From: Luscinia megarhynchos
Lineage: Eukaryota > Chordata > Aves > Passeriformes > Turdidae
DNA: 64,000 bases
Direction: 5' to 3'
Assembly: GCA_034336665.1 (NCBI GenBank)
Contig: JAPFBE010000002.1
Span: 76,573,405-76,637,404, forward strand
This document shows positions 50,236 through 63,589 of this stretch, piece by piece (positions within the stretch are counted from its first letter, which is position 1; each line of letters opens with the position of its first letter). Below the pieces are notes generated by a model that saw nothing but the letters and a program-made list of their open reading frames with translations, was not told the DNA's origin and ran no database searches. The translations under genes were made by a program, and so were the position numbers.

Positions 50236-52080
50236 CTCTACCTGGCTTACTTCATTCATTCAGAGCATGCAGTCTGAAAAGTTCCACAAAGTAGACAAAC
50301 AGATTAAATCTCTCTGTTGATTGAGAGGTCTCAGTGATTATTCATATTCCTTTCCCTTCCTCATTCACCCCTCTTTGCCTTCAGATGCTCTCAGACATGG
50401 GGTTTAATTCAGGTGCTTTCCATTTTATGCTTTGGAATGCATTATTCATAGTAGTGCCTAGGTGACACTGTTATATGAGAATTAGTCATCTCTTATGCAT
50501 TGGTTTGCCAGTAATTTGTCTGACTCTCAGACTGATTTAATAAAGTATCTCATTATCCAAGGAAAATTTCTTTGAAAACATACGAATGGATTTTTCAGTT
50601 CATTAAAGTTCTACCATGATTTCTTAATAGATATGTTTTTTTCCAATAGGTAATTGCAACATATATATAAATAATGTAAATCTTTATAGTTTGCTAAAAC
50701 TTTATCCTTCTGCTGGAAATGGATGAATAGACCCCAGGGATTTTCACAGAAGCTAATTTTGGTTTTCTAAGGCTCATTTTTTTCCAACTGTCTTCAAAGT
50801 CAATGGAGAGGTAGGCTTTCAAGGACAAAAGTAGGAGGTTTCCTTAGGTGGTCCGATCACCCACTACATTCTAAGCCTGTCTGCTCTTTCTGAGATAATA
50901 AGATCAGACACTTAAGGGGGCTGATTCAGACTTTTATCCTGCAGAGAAGTTTAACTAGAATCTCTAGCAATTTTCACTTGATCTGGGCAAGTGGGTATCT
51001 TACATCTGAGATGTCCTGTATCATGTGTGGATACATGATCTTATATCTTGCACGAGAAAAATAACATGTAGAGAAATGTCTGAGTCAGTATTTTTTTGTC
51101 CTCACTGTGCTTCAATCCATTTCATTGTGATTTTCCTGTCTGCTGTGGCTGACAGGATACTGAGACCTATAGCACTCTTTGAATCATAAGAAAATTGATG
51201 ATGGAATTCACGAAGTTCAGAGCCTTATTCTGGAAGGTGATCAAACCCCAGAGAGTTCTGTCATGCTAGGAATAGGCACCAGTAAAAAGGCAACAGGTAT
51301 GACAGTCTGAAAAGGTGATCTCTTTGGCAATGTACTAGAAAAAGTAAACAAATTTGAGGTCATGATCCCCAAAGGTGCAGATTCAGATAGCAGGACATAT
51401 TCAGATGTAAAATAATAATTGCTGGACAAGAACAGTCCAAACAAGCCTCTAAGAGCACATTCTTTCCCAAAAAGGAGAAATAAACTAAAGTTGTGAAAAA
51501 AGCCTCTTGAAATTTGATATGCAACACTGGACATCAGCTTTTGGACTGAAGAAAGCAAGGGCAAAACAAGATTCTGGCCCCAGTCCTCTGAGTCTTGGCA
51601 TATGTACTGAGAGGAACAGTAAAGTCAGTAAGCAGGGCAAGAAAACTTGCAGCAGTAAGGTATGGCAATCAATGAACACAAAGTGTTTTGAAATAGGAAG
51701 GCTGAATCAATGGTGCTCAGGGGAGACACAGAAGTCTCACTGACAGGGGAGGAGTGGGACAAGCCTTCAAGCAGTTGATCAATAAAGGGATAAACCACAG
51801 CCTCTTTCCCAGTGGATAAAAATGACTGTTTGCCAGGTTTATTCCAGAGGATAAAACATGGAAAACAGAAATTCAAAGAAGCAAAAAACATTTGCTATCC
51901 AAATGGTGCAGAGGCAGCATCAGCTGCAAACTGAGACTCTGCCACCCCTACTGAATGGATGTGAGTGGCTTTATGTATTTATACCTGCTTCATCTAGATG
52001 TGTTGAAGAGCAACCAGGTTCCAATTAGTGCCCTTGTCTGGAAGGTTGTCTTCCTACTCTCTCTTTTTGTCAGGGAAAAA
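50236..52080. other. Non-coding stretch, no gene seen
   Basis: No recognised element. Several frames of 60-107 codons overlap on both strands at 51241-51891 without domains, which argues against coding. Confidence 0.55.
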
Positions 52081-52151
52081 ATCTATCTATCTATCCATCC
52101 ATCCATCCATCCATCCATCCATCCATCCATCCATCCATCCATCCATCCATC
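52081..52151. repeat. Compound (ATCT)n-(CCAT)n microsatellite
   Basis: Three and a half ATCT units are followed by about 14 perfect CCAT units, 71 bases in all. The two units differ by one base, so one array probably arose from the other by substitution and slippage. The His-Pro-Ser-Ile repeats in the overlapping frames come from it. Confidence 0.96.
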
Positions 52152-53814
52152 TCTGTTGGAAAGCCCTATTAGCCATGTGCCACCAGTTGCTTGCCAAACA
52201 CTTGCTGTCAGTAGCTTTGCACAAAGATCAGAGCTGGCAAAACAATAAGTTATATATTAGCAATCCCCTCTAAGGAGTCCGTGGTAGCTGATCACTTAGA
52301 GTCAGTGATTCTAAGTCTGTCCAGCAGCCAAACATGAGGGAATGTCAGACCCTTGACCTCCCAGAAAACTTTCAAAATAGCAATACAGATCAATAGATCA
52401 ATGTTTTCTTGTTAACTTGCACTTAAGAATAAGCAAAGTATATTACAAAACCGTCAGAATGAGATATTTGATATATTCATTCTTGGATTTAATTGAAATT
52501 TCTTTAAAAAAGAAAAAAAATTTGGGGTTTTTTGGTTAGAAGTAGTATTTTTCATTCAGATCTATCTCTTTTTTTTTTTTCTTTTTTTTTTTTAACTGCT
52601 CGGCTGCTTAGAAATGAATGATGTTATTACTGAAAACTGAAAACAAGGTTTATCTCACCAGGGTATAATAAATCTTGGTTAAAATACAGATTTATTTTTT
52701 AATGTAATGATTCTATGTTTGAAAAATGTTAAGGTTGTGACAAAAATCAACAAAAGCCAGGAAATTCAAAGTTAATTTTGAATTGTGTCCATAAAGCACC
52801 TCATTAAGTCCTCCCATTGTATCCTGTGTGAAATCATACAGTTTCCAGAGACATCTGTAATTGTTCATAATAAAAGGGCATATTAAGGGCAGAATTAGTG
52901 GATCTCCCTGATCCAGCAATAAAATAATCTTAGTGTTCATATGTTCTGTAATCCATGAAAGGTGGTTCTATCTGGACTTAAGCATCAAAACACTCTGATT
53001 AGTGTAATCTGGAAAAAAAAAGCTCCAATTAAAGAAACAAAACCTTGAGTTAGGTGTCAAGCAAGGCACATGGGAAATGGAGAGAGCTCCACAGCCTTCA
53101 TTCATTCACAATTTTGTAAAATCAATTGTCGCTTTAGCATTAGAATTATTTGCATGTTTTTTGCTGAATGAGTTCCTTAATTAACAAGTACAGTTCATCA
53201 AAAATTATCTCCTGTAGCAATATCTCAATTGCCAAGCATTCACTGATGTATCAGCAAGCAAGGACTGAAGCCATCCAAGCTCCTACAGGATCACCATAGG
53301 GTTGACAAAAATCACCATGCTTCCAGTTTATAGGTTTGAAACAAACCCACTATATGCAGTCCCAAGCTGTTTCACTAGACTTTAAAGACCTCTTTGAAAA
53401 AGAAAAAAAATCAAAAAACACCAAGAAAAGTCCTGCAGCTCTTTGGATTTTTCAGAAAAAAATCAGATCTTTTTTGGGGGGCCAAAGAAAATAAAAAAAT
53501 TTGAAACATTAATGTTCTACAATTTTTTACCACACGGTATGTCTCAAATACATATAATATGGCATTAAAATTAATTTCATTTTTGTCCTTGTGAGAGTTA
53601 AACTGGGGGAAAAAAGCACCCAGGTTTTCTTTGTTTGTGAAACACGTGCAAATGTTACTCTTCTGATGTCCCTGGGAGTGGAGTCCAGTGTGCCAGCTTA
53701 GCAGAGAGGTATTTTTCTTTTTAATGCAAAAGGGCTGTATAGAATGGTTTCATTTTCCAAACCTCACTTACCTTGCCATGTGCAATATGTAGGGAGCCTA
53801 AAGCTCAAAAGGTG
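52152..53814. other. Non-coding stretch with T-rich simple sequence
   Basis: AT-rich. T-rich runs at 52567-52593 (two T runs broken by a C) and several A-rich runs at 53400-53510. No gene or recognised mobile element. Confidence 0.6.
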
Positions 53815-54420
53815 TGCAGGGATCTCAGCAGCCAACAGGTGGGTGATGCCCCTGAGTCCTGCTGAGGGGCAAAGCTGATGCTGGGCTGGGAGGAAGGAAT
53901 GTGGGCTCAAAACCACAACCCCAGCAAGGAAACCCAGAGGAGCTGTTCTTCCTTATGGAAATGCAGGGACTGGCTGGTCTGAGCCTCAGCAGGCTGGGTA
54001 GAAACAAGCCTCCATATGCTGAGCTGGAGCCAAAACCCTTTTTTGGGAGCCCATTCCTTGAGGGCAAGGCTGCTGGGCCATCATCTCAGCTGCCAGGGAA
54101 GACAAATCACTGGAGGCATGCACTGGCCTGGCAGAAATCCCAGCAGAGAAGGCAGCATCACAGGAAAACAGGGTATTGGCATGAAGGAACCAACTGAATG
54201 GCCTCAGGAGGACACAGGCAGGACCTCTGTGGCAGGAGGAATCTTCTGTTCCACCCCTACAGCATGGGATGGAATAGGCAAGGCATAATTTATATGTACA
54301 TACCTGAATGTTTGAGAGTATACCCTATAAAAAAAAAAGCAGCCAGGCAGAAACAGCTCAGTGTTGTCACTAGAGGAGATAGTGCTCATACCATCTTGGC
54401 AGAATTTAGGTAATCAAGCC
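53815..54420. other. GC-richer island of unknown identity
   Basis: A compositional island within AT-rich DNA. From about 53820 to 54270 the sequence is clearly richer in G and C, with few CpG. Frames are open on both strands (plus 53901-54197 and 54016-54288; minus 53825-54067), which points to low stop frequency from composition and not to coding. A TATA-like string, CTATAAAAAAAAAAGC, lies at about 54327. The whole could be an unrecognised solo LTR (GC-rich upstream part, TATA-like box, then about 90 bases), an old exon, or a conserved non-coding element. I do not recognise its family. Confidence 0.4.
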
Positions 54421-57410
54421 ACACTAAATGCTCTTAGACACCAAGGAACTTCAAGCATAGTGGACTAGAGAGCTTTGAAATGGAAAAAAAAAAGTAATCA
54501 CACAAAAATAAGGAAAAATATTTTTATTTCAAAGTCTTTGAAAATCTCAGCTTCTAAAATCTGGGAACATACAATGTTCCAAATTCTGCCAAAATTGTTT
54601 CTGGTTAGATCCTGCCTGCTTGAACATGAATTCAGAGATGTTTATAAGATTCTCTGGGGATTCAGGCAATATGCTGAGCAACTGCACTATGAATATCAAG
54701 ATCCTTTAAGCTGTCTCAAATCAGGAGCCCCAAAATTGAAATATCAAAAATCATCAGTCACTTTGAAAATTTAGGTCATCTTTTTCCCTGTCTTTTTCTC
54801 AACTAGAGCTCTCTTTGATCTGTGGCCCTTTTGCATTTTTTTTCTCCAGCTAAGTGAGATTAAGCTGCAAGAGAAAAGTAAAATTTGGTTTCCCTGTCAC
54901 TCAGAATGAGCAGCTTCAGGGCTACAAAGTGTGCAAATATCCTTTGAATTGACTGTCACAAAGGCATTTTTAGGTGGATAGATCTATGTTTGCTACCTCA
55001 ATGTTCTCTCCAAGAATACCAACAAGACACAAGCTTTATTTTGGATCTAGGGTGGCTATGAACTAGCCTAACTAGCAGAGAAACACTCCAGGTATTTTAA
55101 TCCTCTTATCTCCTTAATTTTCATTTGAAGAAAACTGTATTACATTTTTTTTAAAATTTATTCCACTAAAAACAAGGTCAGAAACACAGTCTCTGAGTAC
55201 CTGTAAATAGTATGCCATGGCCAGAAGCAAAATCATTCTGCTTGCACTCAGAGCCTGTTGACACAACCTTTATAAATTGATCAGTAGTAGCAGGCAAATT
55301 AACATGTTTGGTGCTGAGATCCTGCTTCAATTCAAAGTTCATTTGCCATGATTCAACATCTTTTTAGACAGGCTATGCCTCCATATTAAATCTCTTTTGA
55401 TTTACAGACATAAAACAAGATTTAAGCTGTGTTTAGGCACCCAGTAAAGAAAATTTTTTCATCTATTAAGGTGCTGCAGAGCTGTGAGAGTTACTAGGAC
55501 TTCCCTCCTTAGATTAAATATTTCCTTATTTTCTTCAGAACTATCTTAGATGCAATTATTTGGTACTTTGGTCTTGCTAAGGCTTCACTGAGATCTGAAA
55601 GTTCAGCACACAAGATCCCCAGGGCTATATCCATAACACAGCTGCAGAGCAAGCCAGGACCAAACTCCAGTCCTTGGACAAGGTACATCCACAAACACAA
55701 ATTCTCCCCTTCCTCTCCACAACAGGATGTCAGTGTCTAAGCTGCCTCTTGGGCTCCATTTCTAGTGAATGCCATTCCTCTGGAAAAAGCAAAAACTGTT
55801 CATTGCTGTCTGTCTTGACAAGTTCTTGACAATTACACTATTACTTCATCCTGCAGAAGTAAGAAAATTGCAAATAAGCTGCTTTTTTCACATATCAATG
55901 CCAAAATATTGATATTTTATTAAGAAGTACTGAGCTAATTATAGTTATGTTTAATTTGTATTAGCTTAATCTGAACTTGAATTTTATTGTACTTTAAAAA
56001 ATGTTCCATCGTGCTTTAGCAACATTAGATAATACCATAATCTAATTGAATAGAAAGGTAATCTAAAAGGTTTTGCAAGCATGAATGATGTGGAAGGTTT
56101 CAAAGTATATAAAAATGTCTTTGCCTTTTTAAATCTTGTCATTGCTGTGCTATATCTATGACTACAAAAGCATGCCTAGAGAAAGGAGTACATTACTCAC
56201 TTAAAATACTAGCAAAACAGAAATGTTCTGAATTTTGCAGGTATTATCTTTGCTCCCTTACCTAAACTGCTGCACAGAACTCTGCATTCTGAAGCTGTAC
56301 TGTGCCTCAAAAGCAGTTGCATTTTGATGATGGATGAAACAAGCTATTCAAGTTCAGTGTGTTAAAGTGCTATGACACCCTTTGGGAGAAGGTATTATAT
56401 ATTTGTACCAGAGGTACTATTTCAAGGCAGAAACTCTGCCAAATGTTAAACTGAGTCTGAAGCCTTACAGCTGAGTTGTTAACCTCTGGAAACAGGAGTT
56501 TAAACTGCAAATGCTGAGCTAACGTTACCTCTGGGGGAGCAAATGGTAATAATGAAAAATTATGGAGCTTTCACCTCCTCTCTAAAGGCAAAACAAACAT
56601 TTTAAGCTTTATTTTATACTTTTTTTTCTGCAGTTAATTTAGACAAACTTGTTGGCAAAATAATATTTCCTGTGCTTAGTAAGTAGTATTTCAACATTCA
56701 GCAGGAAAATCACAAGGGTAGGTTGCTTCATCCCTGGTCTGTAAGTAGAAGTGAATTCTGCTCTCTGCCTTTTCAGTGCCTCCATCAGAAAATGAAACAA
56801 ACAGAAGGTAAATGTGCTAGCTACTCAGTGGGTCCCAATGTTTAAAATCACAGGAACAAGCAAGCTGAGGTGAAAGCAAGCTGAAACAGAGTTAAAAGAT
56901 GACAGGAAAATTATCACAGATGAACCCTCTTTGTTATGTTTAAAAAAAGGAAAAAATAGAGAAAATGTTCTTCAGTTGTGTGGAAGGTGGTAATAGAAAT
57001 CAAAAACATGTTCTCCTTTGGGTAGGCAGGAAGGAAGGAAAAGCTTCTTCTGCTCCACTCGTAACAAATCTTTGCAAACTCTTGGAGATAAATATCACAA
57101 AGCAGCCTTAAATGGCATGATTGTACTTATTCATTGAAAGTGGTTCTCATTGCATGTGATAAAATGCTTTATTTCTTCCCTAAATATAGCTGCAGGCAGG
57201 GAAAGCTGGGGTAGGGCTTCCATTTCTAGCTTTGGGGGGAGAGTTGATACAGCTCTTGGAGGGAGGATTGCAAGGTGAGATTAAAATCACAAAACAGAAA
57301 TTTAAAACACGCGATCCCTAGCAGAACACCTGCTGATATATTTTTTTTTGGGATGCAGAGATTTGAACTTGCCCAGACACTCATTTACCAGTGTTTCCTT
57401 ATTAAATACA
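54421..57410. other. Non-coding stretch, no gene seen
   Basis: Plain AT-rich sequence. The 99-codon frame at 54475-54774 shows no domain. GGAAGGAAGGAA near 57028 is a minor simple repeat. A T run lies near 57341. Confidence 0.6.
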
Positions 57411-57715
57411 ATCATATAATCATAAAATATTTGGGATTAAAAGGACCCTAAAAATCATCTATTTCCAACCTCCTTGACCCTTTACACTTAGAACAGGGTG
57501 CTCAAAGACCATTCTAACTTGGCCTTAAACTCTTCCAGGCATAAGGCTTCCACAACTTCTCTGGGCAGCATGTTGCAGTGCCTGACCACCAGCTGCCCTT
57601 GTGAAAAATCCCCTTGACTTTGTTGTAGGCCCCTCTAGGCACTGGAAGGCTGCTACACAATCTCCCCAGAGCCTTCTCTGCTCCAGGCTAAGTTCCCTGG
57701 CTAGGGAGAGCATTG
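57411..57715 (-). mobile_element. CR1 LINE 3' region with an internal deletion
   Basis: Minus-strand CR1. From its 3' end: degraded terminal units (CATATAATCATAAAATATTT), GGATTAAAAGGACCCTAAAA, AGGGTGCTCAAAGACCATTC, TTCCACAACTTCTCTGGGCA, GCATGTTGCAGTGCCTGACC. Near 57590 it passes from CCTGACCACC to GCCCTTGTGAAAAATCCCC, omitting about 70 or more bases that I remember between them. It resumes with GTAGGCCCCTCTAGGCACTG, GAAGGCTGCTACACAATCTC, CCCAGAGCCTTCTCTGCTCC and AGGCTAAGTTCCCTGG. The adjacent sequence to about 57930 is also GC-richer and may hold more, scrambled CR1 sequence. The 197-codon frame at 57601-58194, the longest in the window, starts inside this copy on its antisense strand and is not a gene. 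Confidence 0.92.
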
Positions 57716-57935
57716 CCCTTTCCATCAGTGTGTGGCACCAAGGGGCAGGACAAGGCAAGCTGAGCCTCACAGCCTGGTTGGCATTTCCCATCACCAGTCC
57801 TCAGGTGTGCAGGTCTCCAAGATGCCCAAACCCATGCTTGGAAGTTGTGGAACCAAATTGTTGTCTGCAAACTTGTAGTGCCTTGAGAGGCTGCAGCAAG
57901 CAAGGCCAGGCACAGCTGGTCCCTGGAACAGTGGG
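57716..57935. other. GC-richer flank of the CR1 copy, origin unclear
   Basis: This stretch continues the GC-richer composition of the neighbouring CR1. It holds GTCTGCAAACTTGTAGTGCC (57862-57881), which recalls a CR1 block. I cannot align the rest. It may be a rearranged part of the same element or another repeat. Confidence 0.35.
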
Positions 57936-60900
57936 GCCTTGGAACAATGCATTGTATGCATTTTCTTACCTGCACCCCTGTTACTTACCTGCATCATATC
58001 TTCTCCTGCCTTTGAGATTCTGCAAATTGCAGCAATGCAGGTTATGCTCTGATCCCAGAAAAAAAGTGTGGCAGCAAATCTACCAAACACAGTCCTTTAA
58101 AATGTCAGTTCTAACTCAGTATCTTTATATTTCACACAGCTTTTGCCATTTTTGTGTTCTCGTAATCCAGGGTACACTCAACACCAAATGCTAAGCTAAA
58201 GTTATCTTGCCACTGATAAAGAGGTGTATTGGACCCCCCACTGCTGTTATTAAACTGTTTCATAAACCAGTTTGATCTATAGAATGAATGGGCATTCTTA
58301 TCCTTCCAGGACAAGGAGACAAAAGGACAAAAAAAATCTACTGACCTTTCAAAATCTCACATAAAAAGTTTGAATAAAGTTTATTTGTTTGCAAATATTT
58401 TATTCTTGTACCATATTGCATCAATAAAAAGTGTTTTTCTTAATTGTCCAAAATTATATTTAAATGAAGGCATTAGTATAACATTATGTTGACTTCAACA
58501 AATTATTTATAACCCCTAACCTCAGGCACAGGCTGTCATAGTAAAATTGCATTACCATGTAACAATTCTTCAAAACACTGATAACTCAGATAAATGCTCT
58601 CTATTTTGATGTAATGATTTAATTAATTCTTGCCCTTCCAGAATAAAATATTTCTGGGTCATTTCCAAATTACACAAAACAGTTAATTTACTCTCATTCT
58701 TGATTGCTTCAAGTAACCAGCAAACAATCTCTAGTCTCCTTTCTGTTCTTTCTATCTTTCTCCCTGCCAAGTAAATCCATTTTTGAAAAGGCATAGTGGT
58801 ATTCTTTTTTGGTTTAGAACACATCAAAACTAAAAAAAAATGTGAGCAATGTGAATTCTGAATGCCTACTTTGTTTTGGTGTTTTTTTAAATAAAGAATT
58901 GTGTGCAGTAGAACAATTTGTAATGTGGACTCCTCTGCTCATTACCTTGGCACTCCTTGGGCTGCCTTTTTCCAGTAATTATGTTTCTACCCACATGACA
59001 TAGATAAGCACAAAAGGGACTGCTCTCAGCCTCTGTGGAGCCTCCTCTCTGCACAAAATGCTAATGCTCATTTATCATATCTAAGATACACCTGTAGGAA
59101 ACAGAGAGCATGCTAATATACTAGTAAATGTTTTACACTTTTGATTCTAGTATTTAATCATACCCACAAGTGGTGACTGTACAAGTTTTAGGTGATACTA
59201 CAGGATTTTCAATACATTCTGTATATCCCGCTATGTTTACTATCAAAAAAATAAAAGAAGAAGAAACTGACTCTTTTTCAGTGGCTAAACTGAAAAAATA
59301 GAAAAGAAAAAAAAAGAAAAAAATAGAAATAGACAAACTACAAAATAGTTTAAAGGGAAATAATAGAAAAGAGGTTAAAATTTAATTTTTACACTTTTTT
59401 CAGTTTTACCAATCTAGGTTACTGTTGTCTAGAAACATAACTTAAATAATGGCAAAATTAGAACCATTTTCTAAGCAGATACATTTTCATATTTGCCGAT
59501 CTAGTCATGGCCCTGAACATCAATGAAAACCATCTAATCTGAAAATATGTCTATATTAACATCTCTGCTAACGGAGGAGACCAGAAACAGATTTTCTTTA
59601 CCTAACCCAGTTATGAACCTGCTTTATAATAAGTTAGTTTAAAATCCAGTTGTTAGCAAGATGCAAGTATTCACTCTTCCAGGGCAGATTATTACCTATT
59701 CCTGTCTTTGGGTCAGTAAGGTTATAATTTAAAAGATCTGTACTCAAAGAAAGCAAGAAAAACATCTGGTAAAATGAGAGATATTCTATACTTCAAGAAT
59801 ATTTTTTATTTTGGTTGCTTTTATTATGTGTTTTTAATTGGTGCTGAAGGAAAACATTTAGTCAATTTTATTGTAACAGTTCATTGCAGCTGCTCATAAA
59901 TTGGATTATCAGGGGTATACATGGCAGCAAAACAGCAAAGATTATTAAGCAGATCTAATTTGGACAAAATCAATCTGTTTTTCCCTTTTTTTAAGGAGGA
60001 AATCACCATCACTTTAGGAGGACCAACATGTCAGATCCACAGTATTTAAAATACTCCAGAAAGTATAAAATCATTCTTAGGAGTCAATCCTTTCTAAGGA
60101 TCTGTGATCAGGAAGACTTCTTCCCTTCTCTTTTCTACTCAACCCTTTTAACTCTTTCCCACAGTAGAATTCACTAAGCAAATTCAGAAATGCCAGGAGC
60201 TGCATTTTTAAGAGACAGTTAACATCTTCATTAACTTTGTTCCCATCACACAACTCTTCTTTGCTTTGAAACAGGACTGTGTACCTGATGGATTCAGAGT
60301 AAAACAAAAAAAATTGGAAAAATTTCCAATTAAACAAGATTTAATGAAGCACTGTCTGCAATGGATGTGTCTGGGGATGTCTAGCTACTTTACTTGGGCC
60401 CTTGGTAGCTGCTAAGCTCAAGAGCTCAGCAAGATGCTCAAAACATAAAGTGTTTCAAGTACTGTAAAGAAGTTGGATGGAATGAGGGTGAATAGCTTTT
60501 TCTCTCCCACTTCATATGAACTGTTTTGATCCTGATGTGTTCTGCAATCACTCCATTAGAGCTGTTTGACTCTTCAGGCAGTTCAGTCCTGCTGCTGGAG
60601 GCCCACAGTATGGCATCAAAGGGATCACTGGTGGAATGGGCAATAAATTGTAAATATCAACCTTTCTTGCAGGTTTTACCCTTTGATAAGAGCTGAGATA
60701 GTGCACTGAAATAAAATGTCTCCCTCTACACTTCAGCATTTTCACTTTGGGAAAGACTAATACATTTCAGGTCATATAGCTTGCTCCCTAAAGTGAGGTA
60801 TTTACTAATTTAGAAGGTGCTATCAAAAATAGCATGGAATAGGAAATGAAAGAGAGCAAAATAGTGATATCTTTCCTGGCACAATACTCTCTGGGGCTTT

Positions 60901-63585
60901 GACCCAGCAAAAAATCCTCTTTTCTTAATCTGGGATGTGCTGGCAAAAGTTCCAAATGAGATATCAGGAAAGGCAAATAGATTTCTGTGGTGGAGAGGAT
61001 TGTATTAACCTATCACCTTTACTGAAATGATTACTTTCTTTGGAATTATTTTTCCTTAAAAGCCATAGTGGTTTTGTGTACTAACTACAGAGAGAGACAG
61101 AACATCAAACATTAATATCTTGGCAACATTTTCCTCTGACAGATATAACATGGTTCAGGATTCTACCTTCATTTTCCTTTAGTATAAGATTCATCTATTA
61201 ATCATCTTTGATGTAAATAAATGTATTTAATCATATTTGGGAAAAAAAAATGCTATGTAAGCACTCAATTGTGAAAGCACTCAGCTAGTTTATGTGAGGT
61301 ATTTTGAGATCCCCAGAAAAAAAAAACAAACAGTATCACAAACAACAACAACCACAATATACTTCAAAAGAATTATTAATAATCTCTTGGAGAGAAGACA
61401 TTTTTTCACAGAACATGGTAACTCCTTTGTGTTCCCACTCAAAGTATTCAAATAAAATATGCAGATTTTTACAACAGAATTTTGCAATTTTTAAACAGTC
61501 TTCTTGAATTGAAACATTTTGCTGATTACAATTGATATGAGCTTTCATTTCCTGGTTTTCTGCTTAGCTGTTAACAAATGTTAGCGTGCTACAATTAAAA
61601 AAAAATAAATAAAAGGTTGCTTTATGGCTAAGTATCACGTTAAATATGGGTGTGTTGTCATTTGTGGAAAGTTATGTTGACTTGAGTGTACTAATCCAGA
61701 AGGCAAACTTCATGCAGATTCCAAATGAGGACATGTCCATGCTAAAAGAAGTACTGGTGGTAAGAAGTTTTGCACAATGAACCACATTTGGTTGTAATAA
61801 TCTTGGATGCAAATATCTCTTGGCCATGTAAAAGCAGCATCCTGGCTACACAAACCAGAGGCATCTGAACATGACTAAGAATATTAGATCCAAACCATGT
61901 TATGCTTTTTTTTTTCTAAAGAAACTTTGTTTTATAAGACGTGTGTTAATAGACACCCTAACTTTGTATTTTAGCTAAATGAAAATAAAATCCTCAGAGC
62001 TATATTGAGTTTACCATAAAAGTACTGAGTTACCTTTTCCTTTAAAAATAGCAAGACTTCTACATAATTAGAAAGCTTGTCTAAGTTTACATCATTTCAC
62101 CCTCCACACTGAAAGTCTGTTTTCTACCTTAGCATTTTCTGTCTCAGATAATAAGGATAGGCTGAAATGTTTTAAGGTGAAGCACTTGCTTTTTTTCTTA
62201 ATTTAGAAACTGTAGAATCAGCTATCTGAAAAGGAACCCATTAAGTGGCAATGTCTTTATTTCAAGCACTTTAGCTTCCATGTGCATACAGGCTCATCAG
62301 AGATCCTACAAAAGGAAAGAAATCCTGGAACAGCTACTGGTCCATTGCAATAGCCACTTCCTAGAACAAGAATGAAGATCTGATGGTCTCCTATGTGAAT
62401 TTAAGAGCATTGTTCACCTTTGTTAGCAACATTTAATATGCATATACATGCTTATACCTTGCCAACCTTTAGCTCTCCTGTCCCAAAGATAGTTGATTGC
62501 TGCACATTCTGCTCATCATTCTCCAAAATTTTGTCCACCTTTCATCTTGGTGTGTTCCACAGATCACTGAAGCACTTAGCTACACTGACTTCTAGGGGAC
62601 AGCTGGTCTCTGCAGCTACCTGACCTAGCATTCATTATCTCCTTCCCCAACACTTTAGGCTTGTGATAGAGCATCAAAGAGCTCTTGCTACATACAAGGA
62701 GTTTTCTTTGACATTGTTATCTATTTAAAATGAAAAAATTCTAATCAGACTATGGAAGACATTCCTTCCTAAGAGTAAGACATGACACCAGAAACAAAGA
62801 AAATCTCAAGGAACCAGTGAAGCTCAGGTTCATTTTGGCCATTGTCAAGTTAAAGATTTTCTGGCCTTCAGCTCTGCCTCTGTAGATTTGGTACCAAATA
62901 ACCTCTGCCACTTCTACTCCCTGTTTTCTTTAAAAATGGGCAACTGTTCACAGATTGTCTTCCATCAGCAATGTTTGGGTAATGCATCTCTATTTTATAT
63001 GAGGTATACCTAGAGAGAGAATACATAATAAACTACTGTGCTGAGGCATTTATCTTTGCAACACTGAGAGGGATAACTTGGGAGCAATGTATAGTAGCCA
63101 TGAAGATAAATAATGCTGCAGGGCATAGTATCATTTATAAAACATTCCTGGCACTCTAGGTTCCATTTCATTATTAGATTTTTAAAAAGAACCATTTTCT
63201 TGGTTAGTTTCCAGAGCTAGCAGTCACAGAGGCTAATTTCAAATTGCTTGAGGCCCTGGAAACAAAGATGTATTTGTGCAAACACTGTCTTAAATGCCAG
63301 TAAAAAATGTGAGCAGGACCCACTCAGCCTTGTAAGTGAATTATACACATGACAGTTTTTCCCATCACAAAACCCCATCTCCCCCAAATTTTTCTGTCAT
63401 GCACTGGCATTTACAGAACAGCTTTCAAAGTGACAAAACTATTGGACAGGGAAAAGAGGATAGCTAACTTGGATGGCTACCTTACATAGCTACTCAGCAC
63501 AGAGATGGCTTCCTGTGGTGAACACTTAGTTTGGTCAGCGTGTGAAGTCCTTTCTCTTTACCTAACTCCACTGAGATCTCTCCTG
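57936..63585. other. Non-coding stretch, no gene seen
   Basis: AT-rich sequence with A-rich runs (for example 59295-59325, 61316-61328). Frames are all under 90 codons. No tRNA, SINE or LTR recognised. Confidence 0.6.
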
Positions 63586-63589
63586 GACC

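Noticed and set aside
49918..50277. 119-codon Phe/Leu/Ser-rich frame resembling a membrane protein
   Set aside because: It is the translation of the (TTTTC)n microsatellite.
51955..52273. His-Pro-Ser-Ile repeat protein
   Set aside because: It is the translation of the (CCAT)n microsatellite.
57601..58194. Longest open frame, 197 codons on plus
   Set aside because: It begins inside a minus-strand CR1 copy, read antisense, and continues into unassigned sequence. Other frames are open over it on the minus strand. No domain is visible.
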